From contig JAHJRJ010000203.1 in assembly GCA_018830765.1 (NCBI GenBank), positions 1 through 5,668 of the forward strand: a stretch of 5,668 nt of DNA. Reading direction: 5' to 3'. Shown piece after piece: positions 1-4,715 of the stretch (its first letter is position 1; each line of letters begins with the position of its first letter). The position numbers were made by a program, and so were the translations under genes. Under the pieces are notes generated by a model. That model was not told the DNA's origin. It was given only the letters and a program-made list of their open reading frames with translations, and ran no database searches. This stretch comes from Bacteroidota bacterium. Its GTDB lineage: Bacteria; Bacteroidota; Ignavibacteria; UBA10030; BY39.

Positions 1-1
1 C

Positions 2-451
2 GAGTTGGAAGAAACCCTTCGACCACGAGTCCTACGTGAGAAAAAAATGCAACTGCTCAAAGCAAAAGTCGAAGAGTTCAGAAAGCAAATTCCTGATAAA
101 GAAGATTTACGCACGTTGGGCGCAAAACATCCCGAATGGATTATTTCCACCTCAGGTCCGTTTACACCTGCCGGCGGAATACCAGGAATCGGCCGTGATT
201 TGATGTTAATCGGAAGTGTCCAAGCGTTGAATGTCGGCGATATATCGAAACCGATTGAAGGTATGCGCGGTTACTATATAGTAAAGATGTTGGAAAAAAA
301 TACTATAGACTCAACAGCTTACAATACACAAAAAGAAATGTTGGTAACACAAATTCTTCAAGGAAAGAAGAGTCAGTTCTTGAGCGATTGGCTCGAGCAA
401 TTAAAAAAGAAAGCGGATATAGAAGACAACAGAGATATATTCTTCCGCTAA
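2..451 (+). CDS. PpiC/PpiD-type peptidyl-prolyl isomerase, C-terminal fragment (5' end outside window)
   Basis: This is the last 149 codons of a gene that begins before the window; the frame is open from base 2, so the TTG at 5 is not a credible start. The protein matches the C-terminal end of periplasmic parvulin-type folding factors (PpiD/SurA/PrsA group), which catalyse proline isomerisation and act as chaperones for envelope proteins. Seen here: a charged, helix-rich stretch (LREKKMQLLKAKVEEFRKQI), a glycine-rich segment (AGGIPGIG) before a hydrophobic run, then the parvulin-like block GDISKPIEGMRGYYIVKMLE, where a GxIS-P-x-E turn leads into a YYIVK strand, and finally a charged helical tail typical of the end of PpiD. 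The N-terminal membrane anchor and main catalytic domain are not visible. It lies 30 nt upstream of a probable outer-membrane protein gene on the same strand, which suits an envelope-folding role. The family is fairly sure; PpiD versus SurA cannot be decided. Confidence 0.8.
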   Translation, partial: ELEETLRPRVLREKKMQLLKAKVEEFRKQIPDKEDLRTLGAKHPEWIISTSGPFTPAGGIPGIGRDLMLIGSVQALNVGDISKPIEGMRGYYIVKMLEKNTIDSTAYNTQKEMLVTQILQGKKSQFLSDWLEQLKKKADIEDNRDIFFR

Positions 452-481
452 ATCCAACCTGACCTTTCAGGTAAAAACAGG

Positions 482-1156
482 ATGAAGCGAAAACATAATA
501 TATTGTTAATCTTGTGCATTTTGATTATGGTCTCGATTTCATTTTCGAATGCACAAGATTATACTTATTCATTGGAGGCAAAAGGATCGTACACAACTTC
601 CTCAAAAGTTTTTTTACATCCTGAGGCTGCTGATTTATTTTTAAGGGGTAAGTATTTAATGTTAGAAAACATTTACGGCGTAGGAATCGACATCCGCCGG
701 AAAGTGGATAACTCGTACCTTCGGATAGGTTTTTCAATAGAATATCTCGAAAAAACAGAAAATTATCCTGCCACTAAAACACAGGATGCCTTTTTGGCAA
801 TTCCGGTAGAACTAACCGGCTTTTTTTATATTCCTATCACTGGGAAAAGTTTTGATATCTATATGGGAGCTGGTGTGGGCTTATATTTCGGAGAACGTCG
901 TTATACGTTCTATAATGTCAAAGCCAAAGTTGTTGAAAAAAAAGCAGGCGCAGGTATCCACGTCCAAAGTGGTGTAGATTACAATTTTTACGAACGATTT
1001 GCTCTCCGAACGCAAGTTAAATTCCGCGATTTACAATTCCAGTCTACAAATCAGTTTACGAATCCCGGGGACAGACAGTTAGATTTGAAACCTTTCACAT
1101 CACAAATTAATATTGATGGAATGACACTCGAACTCGGGCTCGTTTACTACTTTTAG
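482..1156 (+). CDS. Secreted outer-membrane beta-barrel-like protein, function unknown
   Basis: A 224-residue protein with a clear Sec signal peptide: basic start MKRKH, hydrophobic core at about residues 7-20, and probable signal peptidase I cleavage after SNA (residue 24, before QDYTYS). The mature part has many short alternating strands rich in aromatic residues and glycine (IYGVGIDIRR, YLRIGFSIEYLE, FDIYMGAGVGLYFGERRYTFY, AGIHVQSGVDYNFY, MTLELGLVYYF). It ends in a C-terminal phenylalanine preceded by tyrosines, as expected of the BAM recognition signal of outer-membrane barrels. The size suits an 8- to 10-stranded barrel of the OmpA-like/OmpW-like class, but I do not recognise a specific family. 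ATG 482 is chosen because the signal peptide starts there; only a weak AGG lies about 10 nt upstream. It sits between a periplasmic isomerase gene and aroK, probably in one transcript. A role as a client of the neighbouring chaperone is inference. Confidence 0.72.
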   Translation: MKRKHNILLILCILIMVSISFSNAQDYTYSLEAKGSYTTSSKVFLHPEAADLFLRGKYLMLENIYGVGIDIRRKVDNSYLRIGFSIEYLEKTENYPATKTQDAFLAIPVELTGFFYIPITGKSFDIYMGAGVGLYFGERRYTFYNVKAKVVEKKAGAGIHVQSGVDYNFYERFALRTQVKFRDLQFQSTNQFTNPGDRQLDLKPFTSQINIDGMTLELGLVYYF

Positions 1157-1157
1157 T

Positions 1158-1709
1158 ATGATTATTAAAAGGGATCTTATATATGTTACGGGATTTATGG
1201 CAGGTGGAAAGAGTACGATAGGTCCTATACTTGCGAATACAATCGATTATAGTTTTACGGACATAGATAAGCATATTGAAAAAATAACCGGCAAAAAGAT
1301 GACCGATATTTTTGTAAAAAGAGGAGAAAAATATTTTCGAGAATATGAGAGAGAAATCTTGTTAGAGTTGAGCAAAACTCACAGGTACGTGATTTCGCTC
1401 GGCGGTGGAACGATAACTCATATCGAGAACTTCTCAATAATTAAATCGACAGGTGTGCTCATTTATCTTAAAGCCGGTGTTGAGCAAATTTATAAACGGT
1501 TGAGGTTCAAGAGCGACAGACCAGTATTGAAATCGAAAGAAGGAATTTGGCTGCGTGATGATCAGTTAAAAACACGAATTATCGAACTTCTTGAAGTTCG
1601 TGAACCTTTCTACTTAAAATCGGATTTAATCGTTGAAACCGACAACAAACCGATTGGAAACACCGTCGACGAAATTATAAGAAAATTAAAACCACTAATA
1701 AATTTATGA
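1158..1709 (+). CDS. aroK: Shikimate kinase
   Basis: Shikimate kinase (183 aa, normal length is about 165-185) phosphorylates shikimate at the 3-OH with ATP, the fifth step of the cytoplasmic shikimate pathway to chorismate. Seen: Walker A loop GFMAGGKST (residues 12-20, Lys18), the acidic pair in FTDIDKHIE (Asp35, Asp37; the first corresponds to the shikimate/Mg-binding Asp), the F-x-x-x-G-E-x-x-FR-x-x-E block (about residues 52-64, Arg61 binds shikimate), the glycine-rich SLGGGT (80-85), the lid arginine in SDRPVL (Arg121), and the REPFY arginine (Arg148). The Walker loop reads A-G-G where most members read G-x-G. ATG 1158 follows the stop of the upstream gene by one base and has no clear ribosome-binding site, so translational coupling is likely. 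It overlaps aroB by 4 nt. The assignment is secure. Confidence 0.96.
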   Translation: MIIKRDLIYVTGFMAGGKSTIGPILANTIDYSFTDIDKHIEKITGKKMTDIFVKRGEKYFREYEREILLELSKTHRYVISLGGGTITHIENFSIIKSTGVLIYLKAGVEQIYKRLRFKSDRPVLKSKEGIWLRDDQLKTRIIELLEVREPFYLKSDLIVETDNKPIGNTVDEIIRKLKPLINL

Positions 1710-2812
1710 AACAGGTAATTATAGAATTAGGCGAAAAAAGTTACCCGGTTTACATCGGCAAAGGAATACACAGCAAGATTGCGGATGTGCTAAAGGAACA
1801 TAGAATATCTAATCAAATTGTGATTATCACGGATAGAAATGTTGCTAAGCACCATTTAAGTAAATTTAAAAAGCAATTGAAAACAGTGGGTAATGTCGTA
1901 AATACGATTGTTATACCAGCCGGTGAAAAGCAAAAGTCCTGGCAGCGATTGCAAGCAGTCCTCGCTGAAATAGTAAGGCTGAAGTTGAGTAGAAATGCTG
2001 TTATTGTGGCTCTTGGCGGTGGTGTTGTTGGAGATTTGGCGGGTTTTGCAGCAGCAACTTTCCGGCGTGGAATTGCGTTCGTACAAGTTCCGACCACTTT
2101 GCTTTCTCAACTCGATAGCTCAGTCGGAGGCAAGGTTGGTGTGAATTTTTTAGAAAACAAGAACATCATCGGCGCATTTCATCAGCCGAAATTTGTGCTG
2201 AGCGATGTGGAGTTCCTGAAAACATTACCAAAGCGTGAAATAATTTGCGGAATAGGAGAGATGCTGAAATATGGCATTCTCGGTGGTGAAGATACGTTTA
2301 AGTTTCTCAATTCAAACTTGAATGAGATTAATAAATTGAATTTAGAAGTAGTAGAAGAAACAATTTTCCACTGCGTAAATATCAAAGCCAAAATGGTTTC
2401 TGAGGATGAGAAGGAATTATTCAAAACCGGTGGTAGGGTGCCATTAAATATCGGACACGCAGTCGGTCACGCACTTGAGGCATTATCAAATTATCGTTTG
2501 CATCACGGTGAAGCAGTTTTATTAGGTTTGCGGGTTGAGACCGATATTGCCAATGAGATGGGAATTCTAAAAGAAAAGGATTATGGATTGATTACGGATT
2601 ATCTGTATAGGATAAAATTCCAACCTGATTTGAGTTATATTAAGTTGAAGAATATAATTGACTATCTTGCAGCGGGGAAGGGTGGTGCGAAGACGAGGTT
2701 TGTTTTACCAAAGAAAATAGGGTCAGTTGAAGTTACTTCGGAAGTATCTCTTAGTATTATACAGCGATTGCTTAGGAAGAAATTCTCAAGCAACAATAGA
2801 CAAATTCCATAA
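1706..2812 (+). CDS. aroB: 3-dehydroquinate synthase
   Basis: AroB converts DAHP to 3-dehydroquinate using NAD+ and a divalent metal, the second step of the shikimate pathway. The 368-aa length is normal. Seen: PAGEKQKS (71-78), the NAD-binding GGGVVGDLAGFAA (104-116), RG-x-x-FVQVPTTLL (121-133), the substrate-loop motif DSSVGGKVGVN (137-147), KN-x-IGAFHQP (152-161), and the three metal ligands Glu185 (GIGEMLKYG), His251 (NIGHAVGHA) and His267 (HHGEAV). The 16-residue spacing of the two histidines equals that of characterised DHQ synthases. Two departures from the usual pattern: a roughly 3-residue expansion (LFKTGGR) before Arg244, and the C-terminal DKK motif replaced by a G-K-G sequence near 324-326. 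ATGA overlap with aroK (1706-1709) implies translational coupling. Sugar-phosphate cyclase relatives such as EEVS are unlikely given the aroK neighbour and the standard active-site blocks. Confidence 0.95.
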   Translation: MKQVIIELGEKSYPVYIGKGIHSKIADVLKEHRISNQIVIITDRNVAKHHLSKFKKQLKTVGNVVNTIVIPAGEKQKSWQRLQAVLAEIVRLKLSRNAVIVALGGGVVGDLAGFAAATFRRGIAFVQVPTTLLSQLDSSVGGKVGVNFLENKNIIGAFHQPKFVLSDVEFLKTLPKREIICGIGEMLKYGILGGEDTFKFLNSNLNEINKLNLEVVEETIFHCVNIKAKMVSEDEKELFKTGGRVPLNIGHAVGHALEALSNYRLHHGEAVLLGLRVETDIANEMGILKEKDYGLITDYLYRIKFQPDLSYIKLKNIIDYLAAGKGGAKTRFVLPKKIGSVEVTSEVSLSIIQRLLRKKFSSNNRQIP

Positions 2813-2823
2813 TTACTTTCATG

Positions 2824-2835
2824 TCCAAATTTGGA
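2824..2835. repeat. 12-bp perfect palindrome in the aroB/thioredoxin convergent gap
   Basis: The 71-nt gap between the ends of two converging genes contains TCCAAATTTGGA, a perfect palindrome 11 nt after the aroB stop. No T-run follows on either strand and there is no loop, so it is a poor intrinsic terminator. No better terminator hairpin is visible in the gap. It could be a protein-binding site or chance. Confidence 0.3.
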
Positions 2836-2883
2836 ACCCAATCTGTGTCAATTTCCAGAGCTCGTTTGTCGGGAATTCTATGT

Positions 2884-3177
2884 TCAGTTGCTTCGGGATA
2901 TAACCTCTATAAAAAGTAGTATTACATGTTCATCAAGTTTTTTGGCGAGTACATTTTGGGGAACCGCGCCAACTACCCTGTCAACGGGATTGCCGTTCTT
3001 GAAAATACCGAGTGTAGGTATGCTCATGATTCCATAGGCGCTGGCGGTTTCTGAGTTCTCGTCGGTATTTAATTTTACGACTTTAAATTTGCCAGCGTAC
3101 TCATCGGCAAGTTGCTCAACTACGGGAGTTACCATTCTACACGGTGCGCACCACGGCGCCCAGAAATCTACTAACAC
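2884..3177 (-). CDS. Thioredoxin, N-terminally short or with unresolved start
   Basis: A thioredoxin-fold disulfide oxidoreductase. With the GTG at 3177 as start the product is 97 aa: VDFWAPWCAPC with redox cysteines at 10 and 13, the LNTDEN strand/helix (36-41), the cis-proline motif MSIPTL (Pro54) and the VVGAVP turn (68-73). CAPC instead of CGPC occurs in some bacterial thioredoxins. A usual thioredoxin has about 20-25 residues before this point (strand beta1 and helix alpha1). The same frame is open back to 3216 and encodes NINIKEVLESELPV, which looks like the end of a genuine alpha1 helix, but it contains only ATT/ATC as possible starts and then meets a TAA at 3217-3219. The N-terminus is therefore either initiated at a rare codon, produced by -1 frameshifting from the overlapping DUF2892 gene, or lost. 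No convincing ribosome-binding site precedes the GTG. The C-terminal tail after LDEH is about 13 residues longer than usual. The family is certain; function and start are not. Confidence 0.8.
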   Translation of the reverse strand: MLVDFWAPWCAPCRMVTPVVEQLADEYAGKFKVVKLNTDENSETASAYGIMSIPTLGIFKNGNPVDRVVGAVPQNVLAKKLDEHVILLFIEVISRSN

Positions 3178-3191
3178 CGGTAATTCTGACT

Positions 3192-3410
3192 CTAATACTT
3201 CTTTAATGTTGATATTTTAAATGGTATATAAATTGGGCAAAAACACACAATCGCTGTTAGAATTGGTACAATACCGATCAAGCCCCAAGCTGTCTGTGGA
3301 CTCCAGAAATAGAGACCAAGCAGCACGAATCCTACGATAAGTCTTATTACTTTATATTGTTGAATTTTAATTTCACACGATATGATGCTGAAAGTAAGAA
3401 AAGGATTCAA
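3192..3410 (-). CDS. DUF2892 family small inner-membrane protein
   Basis: A protein of up to 72 aa with two predicted membrane helices (about residues 24-37, IVGFVLLGLYF, and 43-58, GLIGIVPILTAIVCF) joined by a short W/P-containing turn. It ends with the family's characteristic FCPIY block (57-61; Cys58, with an extra Cys56) and a short IST tail. This is the pattern of DUF2892, found alone or as the membrane part of YgaP-type rhodaneses; its molecular role is not established, though sulfur or redox links are often suggested. Homology begins around residue 14 (IKIQQYKVIRLIVG). The only ordinary start in frame is the TTG at 3410, which adds about 13 residues of unconvincing sequence; no in-frame ATG exists before the upstream TAA at 3423-3425. 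Its last codons overlap the thioredoxin frame. A GC-rich palindrome begins about 20 nt upstream of the TTG. The family call is good; the start is uncertain and decay is possible. Confidence 0.7.
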   Translation of the reverse strand: MNPFLTFSIISCEIKIQQYKVIRLIVGFVLLGLYFWSPQTAWGLIGIVPILTAIVCFCPIYIPFKISTLKKY

Positions 3411-3432
3411 GAAAAGATTAGTTTAGATTTTA

Positions 3433-3495
3433 CCCGCCCGACTGAACGACCCGCCAGAACGGCCCTGTCGGGCTGGCGTTAGTCGTTCGGGCGGG
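3433..3495. repeat. GC-rich nested palindrome (REP-like element)
   Basis: A strongly GC-rich island in AT-rich surroundings. The outer arms are CCCGCCCG (3433-3440) and CGGGCGGG (3488-3495), continued inward by AACGAC (3445-3450) pairing with GTCGTT (3482-3487); four extra bases ACTG interrupt the left arm. An inner stem CGCCAG (3452-3457) pairs with CTGGCG (3473-3478) around a 15-nt loop that can itself pair GCCC/GGGC. The result is a two-storey imperfect hairpin of the kind seen in dispersed REP/palindromic elements. No T-run follows, and it lies upstream of, not after, the nearest - strand gene, so it is not a typical terminator. Confidence 0.65.
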
Positions 3496-3582
3496 GATTT
3501 CGGATTTGGGATTTTCAAAATTGGTAGTGCCCTGTGAAATATTTTTGGGGCTGAACTTATTATGATACGAAGAGCACGGAGG

Positions 3583-3603
3583 GCTATAACTTGTGTTTAT
3601 AGC
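3583..3603. repeat. 7-bp perfect hairpin
   Basis: GCTATAA (3583-3589) and TTATAGC (3597-3603) form a perfect 7-bp stem with a 7-nt loop CTTGTGT. It is the leftmost member of the cluster of inverted repeats that continues to 3804. No T-run follows on the + strand. Confidence 0.45.
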
Positions 3604-3624
3604 TTGATCTGGGTTGGTTTCACG

Positions 3625-3768
3625 TCCCGCCGTTGGTCGATATCTTTCTAATCTACGAGTCCTCTACGAGGCCGTAGGTACGAATCTATGATTCGTAGAA
3701 TCGTAGTCTACGACTACCTTAGGTAGATAGGTCGACTCGAAACGTAAAACGTTTCTCGTCGAGCGGGA
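3625..3768. repeat. Multi-hairpin cluster closed by an outer 6-bp pairing
   Basis: TCCCGC (3625-3630) can pair with GCGGGA (3763-3768), enclosing several local hairpins: CTACG/CGTAG (3664-3668 with 3673-3677, 4-nt loop), TACGAATC-TAT-GATTCGTA (3679-3697, 8 bp), GTAGTC-TAC-GACTAC (3703-3717, 6 bp), an overlapping alternative CTACC-TTA-GGTAG (3714-3726), and a long one, GAAACGT-AAA-ACGTTTC (3739-3755), extended outward through a symmetric 2x2 mismatch by TCGAC/GTCGA (3732-3736 with 3758-3762). Four of these have 3-nt loops. Short direct repeats occur too: TCTACGAG at 3652-3659 and 3663-3670, GGTCGA at 3635-3640 and 3730-3735. It may be a structured RNA, a miniature mobile element, or a palindromic repeat family; the coding strand is undetermined. 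Confidence 0.5.
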
Positions 3769-3788
3769 TAAACTCCGAACGCAAAGGG

Positions 3789-3804
3789 CTCAGTTAAATC
3801 TGAG
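3789..3804. repeat. 5-bp hairpin next to the repeat cluster
   Basis: CTCAG (3789-3793) and CTGAG (3800-3804) pair around the loop TTAAAT. It lies between similar flanking words ACGCAAAG (3779-3786) and ACGCAGAG (3805-3812). Without a T-run on either side it is not called a terminator. Confidence 0.3.
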
Positions 3805-3864
3805 ACGCAGAGAGCGGAAAAAATACATTTTATATTTTTCCTTTTGCAATTTTCACTTTTACAG

Positions 3865-4491
3865 TTATAGCTTCACGCTCACTATGACTCCATCTCGCAG
3901 AGGAATGATAGTATTAAATAATTCACGTGATGAGTAAACCAACCTAGTATAAGTTAACACGCCGGCAGTAGCTGCATCTGGTTGCTCGTCTAACACTTTT
4001 CCTTTCCATAAAGCGTTGTCGGCAATCAGTAGTCCGCCTTTCTTTAATCTCGCCACAGCTTTTTTGAATACTTTAGGATAAAGTTCTTTTACAACATCGT
4101 TGAAGATGATGTCGAATTCACCTTCGATTAAGTCGAATATCGAAAGTGCAGGTCCAACATGAAATTGTAGTTTGTTTAAGATTCTTCCTTTGCGAAAATA
4201 TTCTTTTGCTTTTTCTGCATTATCCTCGCTCATGTCGGTGCAAAAAACAATTCCATCTTCGCCCGTAGCTTTGGCGAACCAGTAAGCAGAGTATCCGAAA
4301 CCTGAGCCAAGTTCCAAAATTCTTTTTGCTCCGGTTGCTTGTGTTAAGACATATAGCAATCTTCCGACGAGTGGTCCAACTATAGGGAAGTTATTTTTAG
4401 AGGCGTATTCCTCCATCGCTGTTAGTACAGCATCGCGGTCGGGAATTACATCGTAAAGGTAAGCTTCTATTTTAGGGTCGATGATATTCAT
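3865..4491 (-). CDS. SAM-dependent O-methyltransferase (COMT/CCoAOMT-like, class I)
   Basis: A 208-aa cytoplasmic class I methyltransferase that would move a methyl group from S-adenosylmethionine to a hydroxyl, typically of a catechol-like compound; the substrate cannot be told from sequence. Seen: motif I ILELGSGFGYSAYW (58-71), which binds SAM, with the family-typical Gly-Tyr-Ser-Ala; an acidic strand end CTDMSEDN (Asp86) for ribose contact; and the divalent-metal residues Asp132 (FNDVVKELY, matching the usual D-x-x-K-x-x-Y block with Lys135) and Asp158-Asn159 in LLIADNALWKGKV, the family hallmark. The length is close to the usual 210-225. ATG 4491 gives a normal N-terminus; a GGA lies too close to act as a good ribosome-binding site. 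It stands alone on this strand, divergent from the downstream iron-sulfur gene. Many bacterial members have no known substrate. Confidence 0.9.
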   Translation of the reverse strand: MNIIDPKIEAYLYDVIPDRDAVLTAMEEYASKNNFPIVGPLVGRLLYVLTQATGAKRILELGSGFGYSAYWFAKATGEDGIVFCTDMSEDNAEKAKEYFRKGRILNKLQFHVGPALSIFDLIEGEFDIIFNDVVKELYPKVFKKAVARLKKGGLLIADNALWKGKVLDEQPDAATAGVLTYTRLVYSSRELFNTIIPLRDGVIVSVKL

Positions 4492-4500
4492 TCCAACAGA

Positions 4501-4529
4501 AAAATATGAAACATATTCACAAAAGTCAA
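4501..4529 (-). promoter_or_regulatory. Possible sigma70-like promoter for the methyltransferase
   Basis: Read on the - strand, TTGACT (4529-4524) is followed after exactly 17 nt by TATTTT (4506-4501), a fair -35/-10 match. The expected start of transcription falls only a few bases before the ATG at 4491, implying a nearly leaderless message, which fits the absence of a good ribosome-binding site but also makes the call doubtful. The -35 hexamer is part of a 10-bp direct repeat. Confidence 0.35.
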
Positions 4530-4611
4530 CATTTGTTTAAAAAGTCAACTTTAAATCAAATTTGAAAAAAATATCACAAATATTATCAAACTTTAAAAAA
4601 TAATTATCAAA
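4521..4611. repeat. Paired direct repeats in the divergent intergenic region
   Basis: AAAAGTCAAC occurs at 4521-4530 and 4540-4549 (start-to-start 19 nt). ATTATCAAA occurs at 4582-4590 and 4603-4611 (21 nt). Between them lies the perfect palindrome TCAAATTTGA (4556-4565). Spacings near two helical turns would put each pair on the same face of the DNA, as in regulator binding sites, but the region is so AT-rich that chance similarity is a real alternative. Confidence 0.35.
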
Positions 4612-4655
4612 ACAGCCAAAATTTTATTAAAAAACGGGATAACCGATGGCATATA

Positions 4656-4688
4656 TATTGAAAATCAATAGAGAAATTGAAATACTAA
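4656..4688 (+). promoter_or_regulatory. Dyad TATTGA-AAA-TCAATA overlapping a possible promoter of the iron-sulfur gene
   Basis: TATTGA (4656-4661) and TCAATA (4665-4670) form a perfect 6-3-6 dyad ending about 45 nt before the ATG at 4716. It overlaps TTGAAA (4659-4664), which with TACTAA (4683-4688, 18-nt spacer) makes a weak sigma70-like pair. The half-sites resemble the TTGA/TCAA halves of CRP/FNR-type sites, but the 3-nt centre is shorter than the usual FNR arrangement. An operator role is inference. Confidence 0.3.
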
Positions 4689-4715
4689 AGGAATCCACTA
4701 ACTGTCGAGTACCAT

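Larger units (their letters stand above)
3411..3864. other. 454-nt gene-free intergenic region
   Basis: No reading frame here has family-like content. The longest frame noticed by eye (+ strand, from the ATG at 3562 to the TAA at 3649-3651, 29 codons) is arginine-rich and runs through inverted repeats, so it is not called. The stretch holds a GC-rich palindromic repeat at the left (3433-3495), a run of short hairpins (3583-3804), and an AT-rich segment (about 3818-3860) just beyond the methyltransferase stop. No tRNA or known riboswitch core was recognised, and no hairpin is followed by a convincing T-run, so no terminator is called for the methyltransferase gene. Confidence 0.6.

Noticed and set aside
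525..737. - strand ORF inside the barrel gene
   Set aside because: Antisense to the signal peptide and first strands of a credible secreted protein.
1813..2424. Several - strand ORFs inside aroB
   Set aside because: Antisense to highly conserved AroB motifs, with no recognisable domain or start context.
2831..3037. + strand ORF opposite the thioredoxin
   Set aside because: Lies antisense to a clear thioredoxin; composition and lack of motifs mark it as a shadow frame.
3198..3206. Canonical -1 slippery heptamer (X XXY YYZ) for programmed frameshifting
   Set aside because: The zero-frame codons TTA AAG AAG do not fit the canonical heptamer and no downstream pseudoknot was recognised; frameshifting is kept only as one hypothesis.
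3433..3495. Intrinsic terminator
   Set aside because: No T-run follows on either strand, and it lies upstream of the nearest - strand gene with about 370 nt separating it from the methyltransferase stop.
3562..3651. Small + strand ORF of 29 codons in the intergenic region
   Set aside because: Arginine-rich, no ribosome-binding site, runs through inverted repeats, no family resemblance.
3625..3768. CRISPR array or tRNA-like structure
   Set aside because: Repeats are short, inverted and unevenly spaced without spacers; no acceptor, D or T arm pattern was seen.
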